Below, in pieces: positions 10,707-21,489 of a stretch of DNA of 64,000 bases. The first letter of the stretch is position 1. Each line of letters starts with the position of its first letter. This stretch comes from Agrypnus murinus. Lineage: Eukaryota; Arthropoda; Insecta; Coleoptera; Elateridae. The stretch lies in contig OV816028.1 of NCBI GenBank assembly GCA_929113105.1, positions 151,687,740 through 151,751,739 on the forward strand, in the 5' to 3' direction. The notes beneath the pieces were generated by a model. The model saw only the letters and a list, made by a program, of their open reading frames with translations, had not been told where the DNA came from and did no database searches. Position numbers and translations under genes: made by a program.

Positions 10707-12300
10707 TAGAAAAGTGGAATGCATTTGTATATCAATTACCACAGATATCAAATTTAAAAATACCTCGTCATATAGGCATTGTTTCTGATAGTTTGAATTA
10801 TTTGATTGAATTTTCAGATGCTTCTCAAAGCGCATACGGCGCTGTAGTTTATTTACGAACTGTCGCTAATGGCAACGTAACAGTCAGCCTATTATGTTCG
10901 AAGTCCAAAGTGGCTCCATTGAAAACAATGTCCATACCTCGTTTAGAGCTTTGTGCGGCACACTTGCTTGCAAAGCTCATTCATGTAGTTTATAGTCAGT
11001 ATGAATCTAGAATTCATATCGATAGGATATTAGCCTTATCTGACTCTACAGTCGCCCTCCAGTGGATTCATTCTTCCCCTCATCGATGGAAGACTTTCGT
11101 CGCCCATCGCGTAGCAAAAATTCACGAGCTTTTACCTTTAGGAAAATGGTTTCACGTTAGTAGTGAAATGAATTCAGCGGATTTACTTTCAAAAGGACAA
11201 TCTCCTACACAACTCATTGGCAATTCTGTTTGGTTCTCTGGACCAGACTGGTTGAAATTAGATATGGAAAACTGGCAAGTTCAGTTTTTCTCGCAATTAG
11301 ATAGTCCTACTTGTCTTGCAGAGAAAGTAGTTTCCTTGGTAGCAGTCGAAGACGCTGAGCCTAATTCATTTCACACATTGATAGAAAAATGTTCTTGTTG
11401 GCTTAAGTTACTTCGAACTACAGTATACATACTTAGATTTTGTAGAATTCTGAAAACTCGATTACATATAGTTGCTTCTGATTTACAAAAGGCTGAGCAC
11501 ACTTTGATAGCATTAGTTCAGAAAACCCATTTTTCAGACACTTTCCGCTTATTAGCGAAAAACAAAGAATGTTCTCAAAATTTGCGGAAACTTAGACCCT
11601 TTATAGATGGAAATCTGTTACGCGTAGGTGGCAGACTATCTAATTCCGATTTAGAATTTAGTCGACAATATCCTTTACTGCTTCCCAAAAGGGATCATTT
11701 AGTGGAACTTTTGGTAGATTACACCCACATTAAAAATCTTCATACAGACCCTAGCCTTGTCTTGGCCTTGTTAAGACAACATTATTGGATTTTAGGAATA
11801 AGAGATTTAGTCAGAAAGCGGATTCAGTCTTGTAATGTTTGTTTTAAGTTCCGCCCAAAACCTACATTTCCTCTTATGGCTGATCTGCCAGCTTGTCGAG
11901 TGAGAGAAGCCAAACCATTTCTTCATACTGGTACAGATTATGGTGGTTCTATACGCATTTCGATTAGTCGTCGCAGAGGGACAAAGACACAGAAGGCGTA
12001 TATATGTATTTTTGTATGCCTGGTAACAAAAGCTCTTCATCTAGAACTAGTGTCCGATCTTACTACTAACTCATTTATGATGGCACTGAAACGATTTTTA
12101 GGTCGACGTGGACCATGTTCAGCACTGTGTTCTGACTGTGGAACTAATTATATACACCAAGCAAAGCAAGATGTCTCATTATCTAAAACTGCCAGTGGTA
12201 ATGCTCAAATGAATGCAGGAGGATCCATCTATTTTGTGTTAAACATTGAAAGATCATAGGGGTGCTAGAACGGGCAAATAAAAAACTGAAACATCCACTA
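10675..12300 (+). pseudogene. BEL/Pao RNase H and integrase part of the polyprotein
   Basis: The frame is open to 12259 in a different phase from gag. The ATG at 10625 lies over the protease end in the wrong frame and is not a real start; homology begins after the deletion, near 10680. Visible in order are the A17/RNase H-like region (FSDASQSAYGAVVYL, SIPRLELCAAHLL, LSDSTVALQWI, NSADLLSKG) and an integrase zinc-binding region (LRQHYWILGIRDLVRKRI, then CNVC). The integrase core has one acidic site in TGTDYGG and a second in SDCGTNY, where Asn is usual in place of Cys. Similarity fades after about 12180; a possible shifted continuation (ERANKKLKH) is seen near 12270. The third acidic residue of the core is not found. 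Confidence 0.85.
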
Positions 12301-13865
12301 TGAGGGCATTGTTGTCTTTTCAATGCAAAAAGAACTTTTCATACAAAAAGTTCATTTTTTGTGGTTAGTGCTAGCTATAACCACGGCTATTCAATATTTC
12401 GTGTCTTTTTCGCAAAATTGTGAAAGAAGTGTTGCCTAATTAGCAAAAGCTATTCATGTATTAAGTTTAAGTGAAGTCAGTGATGTACTAGGTGGTACAG
12501 TGGTGTACCCAAGTGGTTTCAACTAATTACCCCCGCATCACTCAATCAGATCCACAGAGAAATCTGCACAATTTCGAGTCAATGTGCATAAATATAAGAC
12601 GAATTTTCATCGCTACATAGTTCAGCAAGATGAGTAGTCTTTTCTTCGACATCGCAAGACATGACCGAGCCCGATCAATCTCGATCAGGCCAAACTGATC
12701 AAACTTATTAATAAGAAAAGTCCAAATAAAAATCCTCGATCTTCACTTTTAGTAACATCATTTTTAGTCTGAATATGATCTGATATTCAAACGCCCACCG
12801 AGCGACACGCAAACAACGAACAAATTTTCAACTAGAGACGGCCTGGGCCAGTCCATCTTTATAAATCGCCTGTAAAGACTAAGTGCGCTGCCATTATTTC
12901 GAACGTCCCTAGTTAGTTAGCTCTGTGGTCTGCCAAAAATATTATTGACGAAAGCGAACCGAGACATAAGAAAGATTGGAAAAAAACCTTGATAAAATCC
13001 CAAAGAAACCGCACTGGGTAATATTTGGAGAACGGGACGGCCATACTATCGGGCCGTCCCGTATCGCCCCGTATCCAATTCAACGTCCCGGTAAATTCGG
13101 GAAAACTTGCAGGGCCAAGTGAGTAGGGACACCGTCATACTGGAAAATGATGTTGGAAATATTCAGAATTTCTGAAATTATAGTAATTGTTCTAACATGT
13201 TCAGGTATGTTGTGCCCATAATTCTTTTTAATTTAAAGATAGCCACCTCAACTATGGGAGTGTGTAATTGTGTTGTATGTTAGACATATTATGACCTCAG
13301 CTGTTCGTGCCCCGATAGGCGGCACGAAAATAGGCGAAAGTAGGCGAGCAATAGATGATAGTATTAAAAGAATATTACAAAGGATGTTCAAATTGTGCCC
13401 CGTTTATTTCTTATCAGTAAAATGTGTAGGTTGACGTAGAATTCTCACAATTACGAAATGTTTCTAGATTTTTTGCATGGATCACATTTTCAATATGGAC
13501 CATTGATTCCTGAATAGTGTTAGGTCTATTCACATATACTTTACTTTTTAAATGACCCTGGGGCAAGGTCCACCGATCGAACAGGCCATTCTATCTCGCC
13601 TCTTCTCCCGTTCCACACCCGTTAAGAAAAATGTGATCTAGATGATTTCTTGCAGACTGTAATTCTTAACAGATCTAAGTATCTGGAATGGTACCTTATC
13701 TAATTATTTAAATTGTAAATTTAAGTGACCCTACCGGGGATCAGCCAATGTTCCATTTATAAAATGACCAAGTGATTCGCTCTCCTAAAATTCTCGCCCA
13801 AACATTTATTTTTTTGTGGATATTGCGTATGACATTCTACCTTGGCCCAATACCGCGAATTATGC
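12301..13865. other. Unassigned DNA after the BEL element
   Basis: No gene or family is recognised. The only strong local structure is the hairpin at 13033-13061. A GC-richer patch at about 13020-13110 surrounds it. Confidence 0.4.
13033..13061. repeat. Perfect 10-bp GC-rich hairpin
   Basis: CGGGACGGCC pairs with GGCCGTCCCG across a 9-base loop. It is striking against the AT-rich background. A similar half-word, CGTCCCGG, recurs about 30 bp later, suggesting the end of a small element. Confidence 0.6.
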
Positions 13866-14117
13866 CTATTTATTATGGTTATTTTCTGGTTTAGCCATAA
13901 TGTTATAAAGTTCTTCTTTCATGTCGAAGTCGTCTTCAGACAACTCACGAAACTTTTTTAGAATATTATAAACCGATTCATGACTAATCCCATGGTTTAA
14001 AGCTAAAGAGCGCTTGCAATAATTGGATTGACTTCGATGCTTAGTAAAGAGCTTTTTCGATATTGATGATTGTTTCAGAACAACGATCGAGCAGTCTAAA
14101 GCTCGATAAATCAGAGC
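13866..14117 (-). other. Unrecognised 83-codon open stretch, no ATG at its start
   Basis: The minus strand is open from just after a TAA at 14118-14120 to a TAG at 13866-13868. The peptide looks protein-like and not repeat-driven: KKLFTKHRSQSNYCKRSLAL, NHGISHESVYNILKKFREL, then an acidic run, SEDDFDMKEELYNIMAK. The first Met is near the C-terminus, so if coding it must be an exon or a decayed element fragment. The helical NHGISHESVYNILKKF part could be a helix-turn-helix, but this is only a guess. I do not recognise the family. Confidence 0.25.
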
Positions 14118-15412
14118 TTATATTTTTAACTATTAACCCTGTCGGCGTTAAGCAACGAAGTAACGACGTTTTTTGACTCTCTTGGGATGAAATTGAGGCA
14201 GTTATCTCTGAACGTTTCTAGTACGGCTTTACAAAGATTAGTTAACCCTCTTTGGTTGTTTCAGCTAATTCACTTTCTACAAGTAGTTGTTTGTACACTT
14301 GCAACAAATAAAAGTGAAGTTGTTTCAAAAGATGATTCAACTACCCACTTTCCCATTTAAATTTAAAATGACATCCCCAGCTTCACGATTTACAGCGATG
14401 TTTATTTGTTTTCCAAATAAAGTGCTGAAGTTTAGAATTTATTATACTTTAAAAAATTCCTACTAAAAACCAAGAAGAAGGTACGATAACATTCTAAAAT
14501 TTGCATTTTAGATGAAAATTTTGTATACAAAGGATAGGAAAACATTAAATTTGGTCCAAACAACCACCCATCAATTTTTCAAACCTTCAAAACATGTGAC
14601 ATAATAACGAAAGCAAGACCCTAATCAACCAAAAAGTGAACTGTTTATTTTGGCTCAAAGTTTCTATGTAATATGTACAGTGTGCGTGATAAATAGGGCG
14701 CCTAAATCAATTTCAATGCAAACAAAATATTTACACATACAAACTATCAATAATTCCACTTAAACCATTCCCCGTCTTTCTCCAACTCCCACGCGCATAA
14801 TTGCGGATTGAAATTTTTCCTTTCCCTCATCTCACACGCACACATTACACATACTGCATTCCCCTAAAATGATGATGATAGGGGGGAAAGTGGCACACTT
14901 TGCAGCAGGAACAGCAGCGCACCACCTCTGACTGGTGAGTAGCTGTGACAGTGCACAGCAGCATTTCCGCCGGAATTCCCAGCATTCCCTACGACCCCGC
15001 TAATTGCCGCCTTTCCACCCACTCCCAAACCCTAATGACTCCCTTTTAAAGGGGCCCATATGTGTGAGAGTATGTGCGTACTATGGGTTTTATACGCTTC
15101 AAATTTCTGATTCTTGATGTGTATCAGATTCCAGGAATAATTTGAAGCGACGGTGGGGTCGCATTTTTTAAACGTTTTTATATTGAAATTTATGGCCCTT
15201 GCGTGTCTAATTATTTTTTCGTTATTGGGAAATTTCGTCGATGGGTTGGAAATAATATTAAATGGCGTTTTTTTTTTGGAGGGTAGTGTCCTTCTCGTCG
15301 CGTACAAGTTATAAATTGTGTAATGTCAGATATTAATGAGAGACCGAAATATAAAAACAAATTTTACCAATTCTGATCGGTTGGTAACAAAGGTAAGCAG
15401 TTTAGAGAATCC
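14118..15412. other. Unassigned DNA
   Basis: No gene is seen. About 14820-15060 is less AT-rich and not obviously repetitive. It could be a conserved regulatory stretch, but nothing in it is diagnostic. Confidence 0.35.
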
Positions 15413-16050
15413 TTAAGGTCCAAGTGTACCCAAGAAACGTGTGTTGTTTGTTTAATAAATAATATAATAATGTGATAACTTTGGTTTTAAGTTAATAGAC
15501 GAGGAATGTTAAAAACTTACTTACCTAACTTGTTTTGGAAAAAAAGTTTTTTAATTAAATTATTTCACATGTTATACGTGAAAAATTAATTTTGGAGAAA
15601 CTGTACATTCAAAATGAATCAAAATAATACCACTTAAGTTTCATAGTATTTGAACTATTTTCCCAAAATTTTAAGAAAATCGTATGTCTAGGGACTAAAC
15701 TATTACCTCCTTTTTGCCAAAAAAGCAGTTTTTTTGGCAAAAAGCAGGCTTTTTTGGCAACAATTTAGTCGCTAGACATACGATTTTCTTAAAATTCTTG
15801 GAAAATAGTTCAAATACTATGAAATATAAGTGGTATTATTTTGGTTAATTTTGAATGTAAAGTTTTTCTAAAATTAACTTTTCACGTATAACATGTGAAA
15901 TAATTTAAATAAAAAAATTTTTTTTCCAAAACAAGTTAGGTAAGCAAGTTTTTAACATTCCTAGACTATTAACTTGAAACCAAAGTTATCACATTATTAT
16001 ATTATTTATGAAACAAATAACACACGTTTTTGGGTACACTTGGACCTTAA
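15413..16050. mobile_element. 638-bp near-palindromic element bounded by TTAA
   Basis: The left arm (15413 to about 15705) and right arm (about 15760-16050) are inverted copies over nearly 300 bp each. They share GGTCCAAGTGTACCC at the ends, then AATAATATAATAATGTGATA and CGTATGTCTAG near the centre. Arm identity is high but has indels. The loop holds three copies of a TTTTTGGCAAAAAGC-like word. TTAA flanks both ends, the target of piggyBac transposons, though the TTAA also fits as part of the inverted repeat. There is no coding capacity, so it is a foldback-type MITE. Confidence 0.7.
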
Positions 16051-19000
16051 AAAAAGAATACGGAGAAGAAGTGCTGGAAGCTTACTTCGTCAATAGCTAA
16101 TGCAATTTATTCATTATACTCAAAGTAGTAGATCAAACTTAAGATAACTGAAAAGATTTTCTAAGAATAATACTTAGTAACTCTTAACATTAACCTTTTT
16201 ACTTAATTAATTAATTAATTCCCAGTTATTTTATCACTTATCAATAGGTGTAGATAACTCATAATTTACAAAATGAACTATTCTAAAATATTTGATAATT
16301 GGCCATATAATTGCGTTTCTCAGTAACTTTCTGCTTTTCCTCACTTCTTGATTTTCAAAACCGAAACTAAACCCCCAAGTGTATTAATGAATCAAAATCA
16401 ATCTGAAAGGCCGAAGTTGTCTGACTGAGAGTGGAGGTCGTTATTTTCAGTGTGTCAGGGAGAATGAATACTGCTCGTTTGCAGCATCCCCCAGAAACCC
16501 ACACACAGAAATGTGCAGTTAATGGTGAAGTTTGCAAGAAGATTGCTGTTTGCCAAAGATTGCCGTGTATTGAGCAGATGAATAACAGCTCACGGGGGTA
16601 CTTTGATGTTGCTGCTACGATTCGGCTCTTGTGTTGCTGGGTTGGTGGGATGCGATTCCTATATTCCTGAATAAGGGGTTTCCGATGGAATCCGCTGAAT
16701 AGAAGACCTATTTTGTGCTGACTAGTAACTTTGAAATGCTTGAATAAAGTAAAATACGTGTGTTTCCTGGATTTTCTTCTGTGTAACTATAAACGCGCTC
16801 CATTTAGGTAAAATTTCGGAGATGAAAGGAAGATGAAAGTTTGTTACGTGTTTTTTTCCTCTTAAATTGGTTACATATTTCAAAATTGCTCGAAGTTAAA
16901 TTAATGTTCGACTGGTCACGAATTTTATTTTTAAATTAAAGCCTCTCTCCACCTTGCCCTTTTTTAAATAAAAATTAAACACGCTGGAGTTAATTACAAC
17001 ATCCACCTACTAAAATATTTTACGTAACTGTGAAACTAATCGAACAGGATACATAAAATCTTTTTTAAAAGCTCCTAACATAAATTTTAATGCTAGTCTG
17101 GCGCTTTTAAAACACTTAAGATGCCTTCTTGATTAAAAAAAGTGTTTTAACTAGTATTTAAAAATAAAAAAAAACAGAAAAAGAAGGTGTTTGTGAAAAA
17201 GATTTTTAGGGTGAAAGCAGGGAAAAAGAATGATCTATACATTTCGAATGAGTTCAAATAAGATGAAAAAGGCAATAACGTAACGAAATGATGTACCTTT
17301 AGGAAAAGAGACTCTCACTCTGGAGATGGGTATTGGAATTGAATACCAAATTTCGGAAATGTTCATTACGTGACCTATAGGATAAATGACAAGATTTTAA
17401 GGGGTAAAAGCATTGGATGAATACGTAACAACACGGAGAGAATATTATCTGGCTGGCATTTAGGTGGAAAAACGACACATTTTCGAAACAAGCTGGTTAC
17501 ATCTGCGGATTTACAGGATTTTTATGCTATAACATATTTTTTTATTTTATATGTTTTTTTATTTTTACTATTTTTGTGCCTGCATTTAAGAATATTTCTT
17601 TGTGGCAGACAAAAATATATATTTTTGTATTTATATAAGATAAAACTCTAAACTAAAATTATGTAAGTATTTTCGTATACATAACACTTTTTTAACATAA
17701 AATATGTCATGGGGCATCACATGGTAGTTGTAGTAGGGCCTGTTTTATTAACCCTAAATGTTAAAAAATATAGAAATTTAATATTTTCTTCTTAGTTCAT
17801 ATTTAAGTGTTGGTATAGATCTAAGGTAATACTTTTGAGAATATAGAAGCGCCTACTAGCATTGGGTTTGAGCTAAAGTGTTCCTCTTAATCAAATAGTA
17901 AAAGGATCAAGGTAAAAATCCTATAACGAGGCGAAAATTTTCTTGGGCGCCACGGGATTCAATTACCTAATGAAATCAATGTTCAAAAGTGCACTTTTTC
18001 GCCAGTAAAACGCAAAGGTCTTTAATGCAAGGTGTGTAGTTTCAAGCATTGGTAACAACATTTTTTAGCAAAATACTTCTCGTTGCTATCAAGTGGGAGC
18101 TGATCCGCGCAGAAAAAAACGATACATGTGCTGTCTTGTCATGAAATGATTCCGCTATGGAAAAATTAAAATCTGTATGTTCGATGGAACTAACTGTTAA
18201 AAAGGTTTACGAATATGGTAAAAGATTAAGTAAGGGGTCGACCTTTACAAAAAGTGTACTACAAAAGGAAGCTGAGTTGTAATTTATTTTTCCTTTGTTT
18301 GTTTCTACGTTTTAATTGGCCAATTTTACAGCATTTTATTATTTATTATTGCTATTCGTTACAATTATTATAGTTCTCGAAATTGAAATGCATTAAATTA
18401 AATCATATATTATTTAATTATTAAATTAAAATTTATTAGATTTAAATACGTAATGTACTCAAGTTTTCTTCTTTTGTATTTTTAATTATAAGTAAAGATT
18501 GCTTTAGTAGTACTTTTTTTGCATGTAAGTAAAGAACCTTTAATCAAAGAAATATATCCGCGTCTATAACAAATTAACTTCCACCTTAAGGTAAATAATA
18601 CCAAAAATTAATTGTAATAGTAATAAATTCATGCGAAGTAATTTACTTTTCCATTTTTAATAGATATATTTTTTTAATAAATGGTTGATTAACAGAAATA
18701 TTATTATAGATTAAAGATATCTATCTTTTTATAACAATCAAGATGATAAAGTTATGAAACCTTATTCGCTACATTATCAAATTAAATAGTATTAATGAAT
18801 ACCCCCTGCAATGTAATTTTTATTTTGTTTACTACTGTAAAGTTATTTTACATTTTAATACTACCTTATATAAAATTATGATCCGAATCATTAGCTAGGA
18901 TGTATTAAATTAAATATTTAATTTTTTAATTATTTTTTTATTTTCCAATAAAAGTTTCAGTGATGGAATTTTTAATCATTTCATTCGTATTATTACTTAT

Positions 19001-19428
19001 CAAGAAATTTCTGATTTTAATTATCATAAAATTAAATATATAAAAGTTCATCTTAGATCTATTAAATTCAATATGTATTTTAAAGTACTTCGAAAATTAC
19101 CTTTATGATAAAAAAGAAGTGCTAATTCTTAAATGAAAACAAAGACATTAATTCTACATTTTGGTTAAAATACACGTTATACAAGTTGTACGAGTTATAT
19201 ACGTTATACATGTTATATATGTGTTTCCTATTATGTATTTCATATATTATATTATTTCTTATATTAGGAGGTTTCGACTGTTAAGGTCATTTTAGCGCCA
19301 TACTATATAGGTATCACCGACAAAGGGCACATTAACGGTTATAAATGCGACAAAGAGTATAAATAAAACGATGTATATAAAAGTATACCTAAATAGTTAT
19401 GTAAAATACCGACGTATAGATAAAATAA
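16051..19428. other. Very AT-rich DNA, nothing recognised
   Basis: A 79-codon open frame at 16431-16670 matches nothing I know and has no support. A TTAA microsatellite lies at 16204-16219. From 17500 on the base composition is extremely AT-rich with frequent stops in all frames. Confidence 0.4.
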
Positions 19429-19550
19429 TCTATATATTTAAAACACAAGGCTTATTTTTGTTCCAATTCGTTTGAGAGTTCCACTGGGCCGATTTATGCG
19501 ATTCTTTTTTTATAATGAAGCTTTCGCTGTGTAAATCAAAACTACCTAAT
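19429..19550 (+). repeat. Helitron-like 5' tip, copy 1
   Basis: Starts TCTATATATTTAAAACACAA and continues with GTTCCAATTCGTTTGAGAG, then GATTCTTTTTTTATAATGAA and CTTTCGCTGTGTA. Insect Helitrons often start TCTATATAT, so this may be a 5' terminus. No CTRR hairpin end is identified. Confidence 0.4.
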
Positions 19551-19759
19551 TTTTATATATTTTTAATATTTACATTTTTAATTTAAATAAATCTAAGTAA
19601 TCTAATCTTGCGTAGACAAATGACAATTGCTTATCTATATAGCTGTTTCATATTGTTTGGACAAAACAAATTATCGCAAGATATGTTTGCAAATTATTAA
19701 ACAAGTTATAAATGACTGGTACGACTTTTAATTATTATAGGTCAATTATTATTTACTAA

Positions 19760-19860
19760 TCTATATATTAAAAACACGGCTCATTTTTGTTCCACCTGGT
19801 CGAAGAGTTCTACAAGACCGATTTGCTTTATTCTTTTTTATATTAAAATTTTAAGTCCGT
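19760..19860 (+). repeat. Helitron-like 5' tip, copy 2
   Basis: Same order of landmarks as the copy at 19429: TCTATATATTAAAAACACGG, TTGTTCCACCTGGTCGAAGA, then GACCGATTTG and TTCTTTTTTATATTAAA. It is the most diverged of the three. Confidence 0.4.
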
Positions 19861-19887
19861 AGATTAATCAACACAACTTACATTTTA

Positions 19888-20000
19888 TCTATATATTTAA
19901 AACACAAGGCTTAGTTCTGCTCCAGTTCGTTTGAGAGTTCCACTGGTCTGATTTACGCGATTCTTTTTTATATTAAAGCTTTCGCTGTGTAGTATCCAGT
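19888..20000 (+). repeat. Helitron-like 5' tip, copy 3
   Basis: Close to copy 1: TCTATATATTTAAAACACAA, GTTCGTTTGAGAGTTCCACT, then CTTTCGCTGTGTAG. Three copies of one terminus in 570 bp, all in the same direction, suggest repeated insertion or tandem duplication of the end. Confidence 0.4.
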
Positions 20001-20139
20001 TTATTGCGATATTTTATATTTCACATAAATATGTGGCAGCAAAAGGCACCAACAAATAAATAGTAATTAGGACGTTATTGTAGGAAAGTTTAAAGTTTGG
20101 AAGTGGTATCTTTTTTTTATATTACACTGGTCCTTACAC

Positions 20140-20222
20140 TGGACTTACAACTGGTCCCGCGGAACCCCAAAATATTTTCACGAAACCCCAGGGTTCCACG
20201 GAACACACTTTGGGAATCAACT
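20140..20222 (-). mobile_element. hAT-like terminal fragment
   Basis: Read on the minus strand it begins TGATTCCCAAAGTGTGTTCC and continues with a GGGGTTTCGTG and TTTTGGGGTTCCGCGG motif. This GGTTCC/CCAAAGTGTG style is typical of hAT inverted-repeat tips in animals. It carries no coding sequence, and the other end was not found. Confidence 0.35.
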
Positions 20223-21002
20223 TTTTTTTGACATTTGCCATTTCAATAAGTTTCCAGAAATATTTCCATGGAAAGTTACCAAAAAATTAATTTCCGGAAA
20301 TTTGCGAACACTATTTTTATGTCGTGAAATAGACGTTTTCAAGAATTTCTTAAACAAGATCGATTTTTGATTTTATTCTTATCATTTCGTAAGGTAGAAT
20401 TTCCGTATGTATGTCTGTAGAACAAAGCGTAGAGGAGGGGTAAGCCAGAGAGGAAGATATGTCAGACGAGAGGAGTGCTAGGCTTATAATTTTCAACTGG
20501 TTATGTTTGGTTGTGTTTATTTAAATAATCACTCACGAAAATCCAAAGAATTGTAATCACACAACGAATGCTGTATATAGGGAAATCCTTCAATGCTTTT
20601 GATCGTCATGTCTTGACGAGTTTTCCCTAGTATTCATAAAGATATAAGGTTATAACCTTATAACATACAATACATAGAAATGTTGCAAAAAGGGCAAGTA
20701 CCCAAAGCCATTTAAAAAGAAAAATTAAATAATAAGTTTTGCATTTCAAGGCAGTAAGTAGATAATTGTAGTACAACGTCTTTCCATAGCATTAGATATA
20801 GTATATTGTGTTAGAAGTGCAGAAAAGTGCCAATTTCACACGAGTGTGATGAATTATGTACCAAATTATAAAAGCTGCAATTTAGCAATAATAATGACTA
20901 ATATTATATTACCAATTATACAATAATGTAAAAAATTAATAAATTTTACGTTACTTCAATAACAATTTCGTAATAAATTTATATAGTAATAGTAACTAAA
21001 TT
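20223..21002. other. Unassigned AT-rich DNA with a 20-bp perfect palindrome
   Basis: TATAAGGTTATAACCTTATA at 20643-20662 is a perfect palindrome. Nothing else is recognised. Confidence 0.4.
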
Positions 21003-21085
21003 ATAGCAAGTCGCATCGATAGGACATCGATAGGAGATCTGAATTAGCAAGCAGACGGCTCAGGGTTCGAATTCCCGCCGGAGTG
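21003..21085 (+). repeat. tRNA-derived SINE head
   Basis: An RNA polymerase III B box, GGTTCGAATTC, sits at 21063-21073 inside a tRNA-like 3' half (CTCAGGGTTCGAATTCCCG). An A-box-like TAGCAAGTCG lies at about 21004. The cloverleaf is imperfect, so this is a SINE remnant and not a tRNA gene. No clear tail is seen. Confidence 0.4.
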
Positions 21086-21489
21086 ATAATTTTTCTAGAT
21101 GGATTTGCATTCAAAATATAATTTAATGTAAAACATTAATTAAACAAAATAAATTAACCTTTTTTCTAAAATTTATAACTTTTATATTTCAAATAATTAA
21201 TAATATTATAATATTGCATGTGCTGACATCTGTGGAGTTTTAATAGAACTATTGATCGTTCGATATCATTTCCCAAGGTCATTTCCGTTCAGTTTGGAGA
21301 TTGTGAGCAATGAGTTATTTCCATGGTTACTAGACTGTGTGAAATGTATAGTTTTTCTATAGTGGTCGTAGATACAATAAATTATACACTAAAAGCTTTC
21401 TGATCAACAGGAATTACCTAACCTAACCTCAACCTAACAATAGGAAACATTTGAAGATGCCTCTTAAATTTTCCTAAATCTTCCTAAAT

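Larger units (their letters stand above)
8727..12300 (+). mobile_element. BEL/Pao retroelement, internally deleted and truncated
   Basis: Gag, zinc-knuckle region, aspartic protease, RNase H and integrase segments follow in BEL/Pao order on the plus strand. The reverse transcriptase between protease and RNase H is absent, and the integrase breaks off before its final catalytic region. No LTR is seen directly at either side: the 5' side is cut by the transposon ending at 8660, and the 3' side fades out between 12180 and 12300. Frames differ across the deletion. The element is dead and non-autonomous. Confidence 0.85.

Noticed and set aside
16431..16670. 79-codon open frame with several Cys residues as a small secreted peptide
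   Set aside because: No signal peptide, no regular Cys pattern, no supporting context.
21003..21085. Functional tRNA gene
   Set aside because: B box is good but acceptor and D arms do not pair, and the A box is poor; best read as a SINE head.
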